A stretch of 64,000 bases of DNA, from NCBI GenBank assembly GCA_022457155.1, contig JAJGOT010000123.1:1444501-1508500 (forward strand). Reading direction: 5' to 3'. This stretch comes from Cladopsammia gracilis (lineage: Eukaryota; Cnidaria; Anthozoa; Scleractinia; Dendrophylliidae). Positions within the stretch are counted from its first letter, which is position 1. The number at the start of each line of letters is the position of its first letter. Below are positions 12,901 to 26,900 of the stretch, one piece after another. Below the pieces are notes generated by a model that was given only the letters and a program-made list of their open reading frames with translations, was not told where the DNA came from and searched no databases. Position numbers and translations under genes: made by a program.

Positions 12901-14884
12901 TTTTTGGAAATCTTGATTGAACTCTTCGATTCTCCTAGAATTTGGGTGGTTCGAGGGGTTTGACTGTACTTAGATTACTTTACCAATTTTGTCTTAGTAA
13001 CTGTCTTATGTTACTATTAAATTGCATTGCATTAAATTGCATTGTTAATTTTTACCAAGGAAACCCGTCCAGTTGACCTTGCATTCGCTGTGAGTGCAAA
13101 TTGCATTGTATTGCAATTGCATGTCATTAAATTGCATTGCTCATCTTTACATTATTTTAGAGACACAATGGAAACCACCAGATGACCTTGCATTTGCTCT
13201 GAGTGCAAATTGAATTGCATTATATTGCACTGTATTGCATTTTTCATCTTTACTTCTTTTTAGAGACGCAAAGGAAACCTCCAGTTGACCTTGCGTTTGC
13301 TCTGAGTGCAACCTCGGCCCAGTCGCGGCGGACCTTCAAGCTGATGAAAGATGTGATAACTAACATCATTCAAGACTACGGAACACAGGACATACGGCAT
13401 TGTTTTATTCTGTATGGATCAGATGCCTCTACCAAGCATAGCTTTACAAACGACCCGGTTGATTCAGAGCAGTTGCAGAATTTTGTGAAGTACATACCGC
13501 TGAGCACGGTTGCACCGTCTTCACCTCATGTCGCCCTGGAGGAGGCCTCGAGAGCGTTTCAGGGTCGAGGGGTTCGTCCCAATGCTACCAAGGTACTCGT
13601 GGTGATGACGGACATGAAGGGGGACTCAGTTGAGGAAGAGATTCTTACGGCTGCTAAGCCGCTGACGCAGATGAAGGTCAAGGTCATAGCTGTGGCAATC
13701 GGTGGAGCTGTTGAACCAGATGAAATGGTGAATGTTACGGGTGATAACGACAATGTTATAACAGCACCCGTGGATGAAGACCCAGAGACTCTGACCAAGG
13801 CGGTAATGAAGAAAGTTTTTAAACCAGGTTAGGAGGACAAAGTTAACCCTTTAATTCCCAAGAGTGCCAAAAATCAAAATTCCCAAATTTAATTGTATAA
13901 AATATTGAAAAACAAATGGTACCATGCAAAAGTACTGCCCAAGAGGTTTCATTTGAATGATCGTACATTAGGATTTCGTCAACAGACTCAACAGTTAGAA
14001 CCACACTACATGTCTCCAATAGTTCCGAAAGCCCGTGTTGCTTGACTTGTTATTGACCCTGATAGGTATCTTTTTGGACTTGCATATTTTTCATTTTATA
14101 TTAAATAACCTAAAGTAACGTAACCTAACCCTTCGAAATGCTTGTTTTGTTTGAACTTTTAGCTCCACCTGTGGTACCTAAAGTTGATCTCGTGTTTGCA
14201 ATAAGCGCCGTGTCCTCAAACGCCGAGGATGTGTTCCAGAAGACAAAAGAAACCATCACCTCGGTTATCGACAAATACGGCACAAATAACATTCGCTACG
14301 CTATGATTTTCCTTGGAACCAATGATATGGCGATCATAGCCTTTGACAACTACACTACAAGCGAACAGCTCAAAAACCTGATCACAAGTAGTCCTCGTTT
14401 ATCAGGAGAAGGCCCAGATTTAGGAGAAGTTCTCAGAAATGCAAGGAGAGTTTTCAAATCGCCGGGAGCACGGGAAGATGCACATAAAGTCCTTGTTTTG
14501 ATTACAGACAAGCGGTCTAGCTCCTCTCTGGATAATGTTGTACCTGAAGCGAATTTGCTTGAGGACATGGACGTGAAGGTAATTCCCGTCGGTATAGGCA
14601 GTGAAGTTGATACAAAGGAACTCGAGGAGATCACACCAAATATCAGTGATATTATCACAACTTCTACCGTAGACGATGCAGAGCAACTTGGAAAAGACAT
14701 CATGGTAAAGGTCTTAGAAGGTAAGAAAAGTCACTTAGTGCAAACAAAAGTTTGGCGTTTCGGACAGTTTGACTGCTTCTTCAGGTATTATTATTTTTTA
14801 TTTTATTTTATTTTATTTTATTTTATTTTATTGGCCATATTACAATAACACATTAATATAAAAAGAATAGAGATAACAATGGCA

Positions 14885-14916
<32 letters not shown>

Positions 14917-17900
14917 TAATTAGGCCTCCTCAGCTTCAGTTTTGTAAGATGACATTAACAAAATAAGAACATGACGACGGATACTTTTTGACACATTTAT
15001 ATAAGATTACTAATATTTATTACAAATAAACGTCTTAATTGCTTTTTTAAAGGAGGCAGGGGAGGACGAGTTCACGATCTCATTAGATAAGGAGTTGTAA
15101 AATTTGGGTCCTTGGTAAAAAACGGAAAATTGTTTGATATTAGTCCGACAGAAAGGTAGACGAAAAGCGTGGGAATTCCTCGTATTATATGAATGAATTT
15201 GTCTCTGTAAGGTAAATTTACAATAAAATTTTAAAGGAAGAGTACGGTTTTGATAGGAATACATGAATAAGCCAAGTTGTAATAGGTGTATGTCATGAAA
15301 TTTTAAAATGCCAAGGTTTTTAAAGATTGGATCAGTATGTGCATAGAATTGGGGTTTAGCTATTGTTCTCACCACTATAATATGGTGGATCAAACTCGAT
15401 GTTGCCTTTATAACAACGCTCTAAGACACACCATGGAAATTACATGAGCTTTATATATAGTAATATACGCGTGAAATCCCAAATTTCGTGTTGTAAAATA
15501 TTAAAAAAACAAATGGCACTATGCAAACGTCCTGCCGAAGAGGTTTTATTCGGTCTAGGATTTCATCAACTGACTCAAAAGTTAAAACAAATGGTACCAT
15601 ACAAAAGTACTGCTGAAGAGGTTTCATTTGAATGGTCACACCATAGCATTTCATCAACAGACTCAAAAGTTAGAACAAATGGTACCATACAAAAGTACTG
15701 CTGAAGAGGTTTTATTTGAATGGTCACGCCATAGGATTTCGTCGGCAGACTCAGAAGTTAGAAGTTCATGTCTCCATAACTGACTCTATGGGTGAAAGGT
15801 TTAAAAACTGACCACAGCGTTGTCTGTACAAAACTACTGACGGCTTTCAGATAAACTAGATCATTATGTCACCACATACATTGTACCTGTTCATTTTTGT
15901 AACAGTCATATTTTACTCTTCCAGAACGTCGCAAAGTTCCAGAAATCGATTTGGTGTTTGCTATTACAGCTACAACCGGAGATGCAGATGACATCTTTGG
16001 GCGTATGAGGGATGCAGTAAAGATTATCACCGACACGTACGGAATTAACAAGTTGCGCTACGGCGTTATCGTATATGGTGCTCTTCCTAAAAGGTTTTTT
16101 GACTTTGCATCAAACTTTCCCACCCGTAAAAGCTTGAAATACGTCATTGATAGATTGCAAAAACCCTCGGGCCGCCCTGACACCAAGAAAGCTTTAGAGG
16201 AAGCCATGAAAGTCATCGAAGATTCAGTTGTCCGTCCCACCGCGAAAACAGTGATAGTCTTAATCACGGATGGTGCTCTGTCCGACAAGCCACAAGAAGT
16301 GGAAAGATTCATCGAGACAATCGAAAAGCAAGGCATACCTATTCTAACTTTTGCCTTAGTGAACAATCCTCAAACTGATTATGAAACTCCAATCAACGTT
16401 GAACCTAAAGAATTAGCCGAAAAAGTGATGAAAAATGTTTTAGCTGGTAAGTACATTAGCCTGTTTATCTTATTTGCTTAGTGCGAAAATTGTTCTTTCC
16501 TGCAAAAACAATTATCCCGGCTAAGTAACAAAAAAAAAGGTAAAGTCGCACTCGGGCCACGATGGCCCATACGGCCGGAGCTTAACCCGGTTTCCGTAGC
16601 ATGAAGCAACTAGGAATATTGCTACTCCCCCCTGGATGGGATGCTAGTCCATCGCAGGGTTACCCCAGCATTTTGTCGCTGGTACCCATTTATACACCTG
16701 GGTGGAGAGAGACAGTGTGGAGTAAAGTTTCTTGTCTAAGGAAACAACACGACGGCAGAGAACAGGCTCGAACCACTGACCTTCAGGTTGAAAGTCCGAC
16801 GCGCTAACCACTAGACCACCGTGCCGCCCACCTAAGTAATACATGAACAAAACTGTGTTTGAAAACTGCATGGCACTAGACAGATGCCCAGGAACTCCCA
16901 GGGGGGAGGGGTGGGGGGAAGGGAGGAGGGGGACTCCCATATAAAAATGACGGGGGTGCTCGTCGTAACTTTTAGGGGTCAAAATTTTGTAGATTGGTAC
17001 CGCTTAGGGTACTTAAATCTAAAATAACCACCATGGTATTGAGCCAAAAAAAATATGACTGTAATTATTTGTCAAGCAACTGGTTTTTTATTGTGCTCTT
17101 TTAGAATTGGTGCTTCTTAGGTGGAAAACTCCACTTGAGCCACACCTATCAAACGAGATTCTCATACCTTTTAGGGTGTTTATCGAAAATATCCATCGAG
17201 CATCCCCGTCATTTTTATATGGGAGGCCCTCTTCCTCCGCCGGGGTTAGATGCAGTAGACAACAGTTAAAAATCAAACCACCATACGTTTCGGGCTTCGC
17301 ACTGTGTCAGTGGAATTTGAAAAATTGCCAAAAAATTCAATTTGATTCAATTTCAATTTGATTCAATTTACAGTGTTTTGCGGCAAGATGATGTTATAAA
17401 AAGGGCTTTTAGTTTAATTTGACTCAACCTCGGTTATCCTACCACATTGGTGGTCGTATTAACGGGGTTTCACTGTAAGTCTGTGACAGCAGCTACATGG
17501 GTACAAACTATCAACTTGCTGAAGTCGCAAAGTCCGAGATGCCCAACTTCTAGATTCCCAAGCCTCAATTGAACAAGTTTTTATTAAATTTCTCCTTTCT
17601 TACTTTTAGCTGTGTTAGAGCCACCAGAGATAGATCTTTGTTTCGCCATCAGCGCATCAGCGGTGGATGCTAACACTACCTTCACTTTGATGAGAGAGAC
17701 CATCAACGATTTTATAGACAGTTACGGTGTCGGAAAGATCCGCTACAGTGTCATTCTGTTTGGATCACAGGCCAGATTGGAGCTAGGCTTCGACTCTAGT
17801 ATTTCAGACCCTGCCCAGTTGGAGTCGTTTGTAAACTCTCTTAGTCCAGTTAGCGGTGACCCAGCTTTGGACAAAGCTTTGGAAAAAGCACTGGAACATT

Positions 17901-20900
17901 TTAATGAGAGCTTCACTCGGCCCAATGCCAAGAAAGTTCTTGTTGTCATAACAGACAATGAATCAGGGCTTGAAAAAGACCAGATTGTGTCAATGGCCAA
18001 ATCCCTGGCGGAGAAGAGTATTCGTGTCATTGCTGTGGCAGTCGGAGACGAAGCAGATCAACCAGAGATGGAATATATTGCGTCGGATAAAAGAGATGTT
18101 TTGTCTGTTACAGGATCAGTACAACCAAGCAAACTCTCCAAAGATATAATGGTGTTAGTTCTAACAGGTATGTTGACACAGCGTCTACTTTTATAACAGG
18201 AATTTTGTGAGAATTGAATACAGGATAATGGTAGCCCTGTCGTATGGTACGCACTTAAAATTCTGATTAAAGTCACAATGGTTATACTTTCATTTTAACA
18301 CCATTACGTTTTTCTATGACCCCAGTCACTAAACTAAGGGCTTAAAAATCAAGTAATTTATCCTTTTGAGACAAGTCTGTCTTTTGAACTGCAAAAGACA
18401 TCTAAACTTCTAGTTTTGAATGTTGGTACACATTAAAGTTCTACTGTGATCACAATTTTTTCCTTTCCCTTTCTCTTCCGTTTTACAAAGTAGAAGTGCT
18501 GAATACTTGCCCTGCCAAATTTTAAGTTCAAATTCCAAAGAGAAGACCAGTTATTTCAAATGTAAAGTTCAGCTTTGGCTTTCTGCTATCACTTTATGTA
18601 TTCAAATGGCCAAGAACGATTGGGCATCCTTTACAGCCAAGATGTTTCGTAAACATGCAAGAAGATACTCACACATGAGAGCGCTTTCTAGAATAATTGC
18701 AGGTTTGAGAAATGGTGGATGGGGTTTTGTTGGTTTTCAGCCTGCTATTTCAAGGCTCAGTAATTTAAGCTTATATCATTCTAAATTATAGCGATTTGTG
18801 TAATCATGAACAGATTGAATTAATTGATGTAAAAAAAGTCTTAAATAAAAACAAAAATGTTCGTCAAAGTAGCACTTTAAAAGGATTTAATTTACAACCA
18901 AATGATCTTTTTTCTCAGATCGTCTGTTCAATGTGCCTAAGCTGGACCTGGTGTTCGCCATATCATCCACCAGCACAGATGTAGACGAAACATTTGAACT
19001 TATGACAAGCACAGTTAAGTCACTAGTCCAAACATATGACTCAAGTAACATTCGCTTTGGCCTTCTTGTGTATGGCGACGATGCTACCATTGTGGTTGAC
19101 CTTAAAAACAACACGTTTGCTGGGAAAATAAAAGAACAGTTGGCAACAATTGTACCATCGATTGGGCTATCTGCCTTAGATAAGGCTCTGGAAGCAGCTG
19201 CTAACATGTTCTCCGATGCTGGTGATCGTGAGAATGCGGACAGAGTGTTAGTCATCATGACTGATAAGAGATCTCTTCTCGACGAAGATGTTGTTGTTGG
19301 TGCAACTGAACCTTTGGAGCAAATGGCAGTAAAAATTATCCCCGTGGTAGTCGGTGATGAGGTTGATACCACGGATTTCAAGGTTGTCACTCCTAAAGAA
19401 AACATCATTGCAACTAACATGGATAAAGATCCAACCGTCCTAGGGGAAGAGATAATGGAAAAAGTTATTAGTAAGTTCACTATGTAATGTTAACTGTTTG
19501 TTTCATCTATATTGTTAGTGGTATGGATGGTACCTATAAATGTCCTATCTTGCCACAAGGGACTTGTAGTTCAGTGGTTAGAGCATCATAGGTGTACGGA
19601 AGATCATAGGTTCGATTCCCGTCGAGGACTCAGATTTTTTTCGTTGTCCCACGTTTGTGACATGATGAACATTACACCCGACCGGTGTACGGAATCATCC
19701 GACCGATGTATGGAATCATCCGACCGGTGTACGGAATCATCCGACCGGTGTACGGAATCATCCGACCGGTGTACGGAATCATCCGACCGGTGTACGGAAG
19801 CATCCGACCGGTGTACGGAATCATCCGACCGGTGTACGGAATCATCCGACCGGTGTACGGAATCATCCGACCGGTGTACGGAGGCATCCGACCGGTGTAC
19901 GGAGGCATCCGACCGGTGTACGGAGGCATCCGACCGGTGTACGGAGGCATCCGACCGGTGTACGGAGGCATCCGACCGGTGTACGGAAGCATCCGACCAG
20001 TGTACGGAATCATCCGACCGGTGTACGGAATCATCCGACCGGTGTACGGAATCATCCGACCGGTGTACGGAAGCATCCGACCGGTGTACGGAAGCATCCG
20101 ACCGGTGTGCGGAAGCATCCGACCGGTGTGCGGAAGCATCCGACCGGTGTGCGGAATCATCCGACCGGTGTACGGAACATCATAGGTTCGATTCCCGTCA
20201 GGGACTCAGATTTTTTTCGTTGTCCCACGCTCGTGACACAACGAAATGTCACACTTAAATGCCATTTTTTCGATTCTTGAGTTCGGTTTTGTTGAAATAT
20301 CTCGTTAACGTTTCAAGTAATCGAATATGCCATCACGTCCTTGTAGATAAATGTTAAATAATTGTTTGTTAAGGAGTGAAAAAGGAAGATTTTAATTTCA
20401 TTCAAATTCAGGTGTACAGTAAGACCCCCTTAAAACTCGCAAATAAAAGGATCCTTGTTTTCTGGTGTTATTACACTTTATTGCGACTAAAGAGATCTTT
20501 ATAATTGTTTTACAGATGGAACCCTTCAATTACCAGAAACGAACCTGGCATTTGCAATATCCGCCACAGGACTAGAAGCTGAAGAAACACACGACTTCAT
20601 GGAAGACATCATCCAAGCAATCATCAACAAGTACGGTACCGAAAGATTGGAATACAGCGTCATTGTGTATGGAGATTCCGCTTCACCACAAGTTATGTTT
20701 GGTGACATTTTCGAATCCGATGCTGAGTTAATAGAAGCTGTTGGCAGCATTCCCGGAGTAACTGGGGTTCCATCCCTTGACGAGGCTTTGGAAAAAGTGA
20801 AAGATCAGTTTGAAAGTCCATTCATAAGGCTTAATGCAGCTAAGGTAGTACATGTTTCACTATTTCACAAAACTTAGTTATAATTTTGTAGTTTCTCATT

Positions 20901-23900
20901 TTAAAACATTTTTATGGTACTGATGATAGTTGTATCACAATGGAATGAGTAGGCTACAATGGAATGTATAGTCTACAATGGAATGTATAGGCTTCGCCAA
21001 TTTAAGTATCAGGTGCCTTTGTTGGTTTTGAAGTTTACATTTTTCCGCGTAAATAAATGTTTTAATCCCTTAGCATAGCTTCCTGTTCTTGAACATGAAA
21101 TGAGAAAGGGTGTTATCATCATTGACTGGAGCAAAAACAAAGCTGAAGGGAGTCTGAATTTTATTTTTAGACTATTTTTAGTGGATATAAAAATTACCAC
21201 TAACTTTGCCACCTATGTCCAGTATTGCACGCAAGGATTGTTTAACCGTTTGACTCCCAAGAGTGCCAATCATCATAATTCTAAAAAACTCCCAAATTTC
21301 ATTTTGTAAAATATTGCAAAACGAATGGTGCCATACAAAGGTACTGCTGGAGAGGTTTCATTTGAATGGTCACACGATAGGATTTTGTCAACAGACTCAA
21401 AAGTTAGAACTATTTACAAGTCGCCATAATTGACTATGGGAGTGAAAGGGTTAACAAATACTTCATTTTTGACAAGGTTATTTGTCATTTTTATATTAAT
21501 ACATATGTTTAAAAAATTGTGTGTTATGGTGAACTTTTATAGATGAGGATACTTTGTGATGCCTATTATGGAGTAGCGTGGCCCCCCCTTCGCGTGCAAT
21601 CCTGGACATCACCCTACTTTGCACTTTCTAACTGTGTATATATATCTGAAATTCAGGTGTTGGTCGTAATCTCAGACAGATCATCTGGTAAGAGCCCAGA
21701 GGATATTAGGACAGCGGTAAGACCCTTGGAAACAGCCGGCATTCGGGTCATTGCAGTGGCTGTTGGGAAGGAGGTGGACCTTAATAAGACAAAAGAGATA
21801 CCCTCTGATGGTGACGTCATCGAGACTGACAACACCGAAAATCCTGAAGAAGTAGGAGAAAAGATCATAGACAAAGTTGCAAAGGGTACGTTTATCTTAA
21901 TATTATTAAACGGAATGGAACTTTTAGGAAATCTTGACATGCTTGTTGGTATCAGACGGGTTTGGTCAAAAGTAACGAATTGTGCGTATGGATATGCCAA
22001 TATTCCTAAACTTCGCGGTTTGTACTGTCAAGACCAGAAATGTTATCAAAAACAGGTCACAAACTGTGCTCTGGATTCAAACCATTTATCAAATTAGATT
22101 AGTAAGCAAACGTTTTGTCGTCTTTCGACAGGCAAACTTCCCACACCAGAAATCGACCTTGGATTTGCTATTGCAGCAGGGTCATTAGATGCTGATGAAA
22201 CTTTCCAGGTTATGAAAGACGCCGTCGCAGAAATCATAACGGAATATGGACTGGACAAAATAAGGTATGGGTTAATCGTCTCTGGGGACACCGCCGTCAT
22301 CAAAATCCCATTCGGTGACCACACCAACGTCGATGGTCTCCTGCAAAACCTCAAAGTTGTTCCCAAGCCAAACAGAGGTGCCGCTTTAGACGAAATGCTT
22401 AGAGAAGCGGAAAAGCTATTCTCGGCGGCTGCTGGTCGTGCCCGTGCTAAGAAAGTGTTGGTTGTGATCACAGATTTAGCATCAGGAAAATCGCCATCTC
22501 AAGTGAGCGAGGCAGTAAAACCGTTGCAAGACAAAGATATCAAAGTTGTTGCTGTGGCAATCGGAAGAGAGGCTGACCCAAATGAGTTAGAGATAACCAC
22601 TTCAAAGGAAAACATAATCGAAGAGCCAAAGAATGTGTTACCCAATGATCTTAATAAGGATATCATGGCTAAAGTTTTTAAAGGTAACTTTCTTTTATTT
22701 ATAAATTGCATGGCGCCATATGTGAATATAGTCGACCTCTCTACAACGGTCACCTTCGGACAGAATTTTCTGGCCGTTGTTAAAAGGTGGCCGTTATAGG
22801 GAGGTTTTCCATTACGGAATTTAAAGTAAATAAATAAGAAGTCGGGACACGAAAACATGGCCGTTAGTAGAGGTTCGACTGTAATTAAACTCATCACCAA
22901 AGATGAGTTTGAGAGTAGATGACGCCGGGTGCAGAATAAATCGCAAGTAGGAGATCACCAACGGACGAGGTGCATGGATGGTGCAGTGGTGAGAGCGCGA
23001 GCCTCCCACCAATGTGGCTCAGGTTCGATTTCCGAACCCAGTGTCATATGTGGGTTAAGTTTGGTGTTGCTTCTCTTCCTTGCTCCCGAGGTTTTTTCTC
23101 CGGGTCCTTCGGTTTTTCATCCCTCCTCAAAAACTAACATGTTCAAATTCCAATTCCATCTGGAATACGAGAACCACATGTTTTTCATTCTCAAGACTCG
23201 TAATTGTCACCCTTGTTAAAGAAAGTCAATTCATCCATGGCAACCCTGACACAGCCCAACATCCCGTCACCCGCCACACTGAGATTCTTAAGGGAAGCCA
23301 TACCCTCATACTAAACAACGTACATACTTACAAGAAAAGATGGAGGGGAAGGCAGCAAAGATCCTTCAAGATCAGCCGTGCAAAAACCATCTGCCAAGCT
23401 AGCGATGGCAAGAAAAAGCCAAGGAGCCCTGTAAAGGCCAAGGGAGCAACCGCGCATGAAAATGAGAGTAAACCGCTGCCCAGCAATTATTGACTGGAGT
23501 TCAACTTTGCCTTATTTTCATTTAACCACAGCTATTGTCCTAGGTCGACTAGCCTAGTGCTTATGCTGACACATAAAAGTGTTTTTTTCCGCTGGTTAGT
23601 CCAAAACAAAGTTATTTTAATTTGAAGCCATTTTAAAATATGAATGTTATGAATATTGACAACTTATAAATGCCTTTCGATCCACAGAAACGCCGACATT
23701 TCCTCCAATGGACCTTGTTTTTGCTCTAAGTGCAAATTCAGGAGATGCAGATGTCACTTTCAATCTCATGAAGGACGCAATCCTAAAAATCATGAATGAC
23801 TTGAGATTTGGAAATGGCAATATTCAGTATGCTGTCATTGCGTATGGAACCACTGTTGTCCAGTTTGGAGGACCCTCTTTTGACAACATTAAAAACCTCA

Positions 23901-26900
23901 GAGACAACATCAGAAAACTAACAAAGCAAGGCCGTGTTCCTAAACTTGAAAACACGATACGAGAAGCTTTGAGGATTTTCCAGGGACCAAATGCTCGGCC
24001 TGGGGCTAAACAAGTACTTGTTGTATTGACCGATACAAAATCGACATCAGGTGACGAGGTCATCGAGACGAGTGCTAAACTACTAGATGAGAATAAAATT
24101 CGAGTGATTCCGGTTGCCACTGGAAATGAAGCAGATCCCGATCAGTTGATCAAAATAACTCCTTATAGGGATGATTTCATAGAGGCAAAGATAGACAAAG
24201 AGCCTTGGAGACTGGCACGTGAAATAATCATTAAGGCCTTACAAGGTATTAGACGTTTGTTTGATTTGGAATGGGTTAGCCTAATTTGATGAACTAGTAT
24301 TACGTTACTAGACTCCCTAGTCTTAAATTGTCAGCCTAGAATTAGTAGCCTAAAATCACTTGCCCAGAGTTACTTGCTAGTAATTACTAATCAAGAATTT
24401 CATCGCTTCTTGAGATTCACTAGCCTAAAACAGGAAGGAAAAGCTGTCAAAGATGAGATATAATGAAATTAAGCGTTGCATAATGTGAGGAGGAGGAGGG
24501 GGGGGGGGGGGGTGTGGTTAAAGTCGTAATTGGAAATGCGTGTGCATTGAGTGAGGAGTGGGGTGCTAATGCTCCCCTATCACTGCAAAATGAATAATAG
24601 GACCAAAACCATTACATTGATAGCTTAATACCCACAATGTTTTAGAAAAGGCCAGACGCCCAACCCATAGTAACTGGCTAGCCCAGTGGTTTTGAACTCC
24701 AAGACATGTACTGCGTAAAATTTCATACTTCCCCACGAGGAACTTGTCTTTGCATTCTTTATTTGTATTTGTTGTTATTTTATTTCAGAACCCATAAGGA
24801 TTGTCAAGATTGACCTTGGGTTTGCGATTGGTGCCGCATCAAGTGATGCCTCTAACACTCTTCAGCACATGAAAGACATCATCAAAAGCATTGCTGATAC
24901 GTATGGTACAGACAAGATTCACTATGGACTAATTACTTTTAACGGGGAGGCCAACATCACTCTTCCCTTCAGTAGCAGAGTCAGTTCTCCAGAGGAGCTA
25001 AAATATCTTATTTCCATGCCAGCGGAAACGGGTGGTCCTGCCATAGACAAGGCACTAGAGGCAGCAGTTACCCTTTTTGAAGGAAAAGGAGTTCGTTATG
25101 ATGCTCGAAAGGTTCTTGTTGTGATGGTGGACACGAAGTCTAGTGGTGATGATGTTGATGCCGCTAAGATGGCAATGGAGTTGAAAGAAAGAGGAGTGAA
25201 TATCATCACAGTTGCAGTTGGAGACGAGGCGTATCCCAATAACCTGAAAAACATCTCGTCAAATCCTGAAAGTGTCGTTAACACAACCACTAAAGAGAAG
25301 CCCAAGCATGTCGGTGAAATAATCATTGATAGAACAGGTACACAAGCTAGAATAATCTAATATTTATGACGTCAAAAAAGGGCGTGTTCCTGGGAACAGA
25401 AATGAAACATAAGAAAAGAAGAAAACATCACCCTCCTGTAGATTCATACAGTTATTTTGTGACAATTTTGGTTATCATTACGTCTCCGCATGTACTTAAC
25501 AAAATCCAAAATGAAAATGCTATGCAATATGAAAGTAGGCATCTTTACTGAAGCCCTTGTAACAAGGGAGGAGGTGGAGGGGGACGGGGGGGGGGGGCTC
25601 TGCTAACAGTCACCACCCACGTGTGGACATCATTCCGTATCGGACAGTTAAGTGGTTTCTCAAGGGTTGCACTGCAGCTTGTTGAAACTACAGTTGAACC
25701 TGCATTTGCGACCACAATCGCGTAAGCGACCGCCTCTTCAAAGCGACCACTTTTCCAAAATATCAAATTTCTTCAAGTGGAATCGATATAGTCGAAACTT
25801 CTCATAAGCGACCACCTTTCAACTGTGGTGATTTGAATTTTTCTGTTGTTTTTAACTTCTGGTAAGCGACCACTCGCCCACATTTTGATGTCACTGCAGA
25901 CGCAAATTGAATAATGTGTTACAGTACAAGTCCAAGAAAACAAAAGTTTTGTCCCCTACATCAAAACTTCCATATGATACAATACTTTGTGCTGATAGGC
26001 GCTTTGTACATTGAAATAACTACAGGTTCATATGATTCAAAGTTAAGACCCCTGTGGTCTGATAGGTGCTTTGTACATTGAAATCACTACAGGTTCATAT
26101 GATTCAAAGTTAAGATCCCTGTGGTCTGATAGGCGCTTTGTACATTGAAATTACTACAGGTTCATATGATTCAAAGTTAAGACCCCTGTGGTCTGATAGG
26201 CGCTTTGTACATTGAAATCACTACAGGTTCATATGATTCAAAGTGAAGACCCCTGTGGTCTGATAGGTGCTTTGTACATTGAAATTACTACAGGTTCATA
26301 TGATTCAAAGTTAAGACCCCTGTGGTCTGATAGGTGCTTTGTACATTGAAATTACTACAGGTTCATATGATTCAAAGTTAAGATCCCTGTGGTCTGATCT
26401 CTTGTAAGCGACCACCTCCCGTAAGCAAACACCTTGGCTTCGCATGTTGGGTGGTATCTTACGAGAGCTTCAACTGTAGATCCTGAAGGCCATTGTTCAA
26501 ATACTACTGACGCTTTTACAAGCACGTAACATGCACATATGAAATGAAGTACTCGGTGCTTTGTTTTCTATTGCTTCATTTAAATGAAGTAAGGATAGAG
26601 AGAATATCTTTGACAGAACATTTCTGTTTTCTTTTTCAGACCCACTCAAGGGGACAAACATTGATGTAGGCTTTGCAATTAGCGCAACGTCTCAAGATGC
26701 CTCAACAACGATCAGGCTCATGCAGAATTCTATCAAGTCTTTTATAGATACCTACGGCGCAACAAATGTTCGTTACAGTTTAATGACCTTTGGTAATAGT
26801 CCATCTATACTAACACGTTTTGCAGACAAACAGTCGCCAGAGGATCTGAAGGAGATTATAGAGTCTGCTAAAACTAGTTCTGGTAGACCCGACTTAGAGA

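Noticed and set aside
13055..13215. Two extra domain-like starts upstream of D7 considered as separate small exons
   Set aside because: They match only the first ~50 nt of D7; copy 2 reaches TGA soon and neither has a donor that would keep the domain.
18887..19480. 197-codon minus-strand frame opposite D11, and similar antisense frames opposite many domains
   Set aside because: Shadow frames of the sense exons; the sense frames have the vWA signature and splice sites, the antisense ones have neither.
19560..19635. Possible functional tRNA gene
   Set aside because: A and B boxes are present but the acceptor and anticodon arms do not pair convincingly, and the downstream half is duplicated like a SINE.
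19678..20176. CRISPR-like regular repeat
   Set aside because: Units are directly abutting with no spacers, in a eukaryotic intron.
19512..20258. 248-codon open frame with 24 SDRCTES-like heptads, and mirror frames on the other strand
   Set aside because: It is a 21-bp minisatellite; the period being a multiple of three makes several frames open on both strands.
23080..23493. 137-codon frame after the SINE at 22965
   Set aside because: It begins inside SINE sequence and has no domain or splice support.
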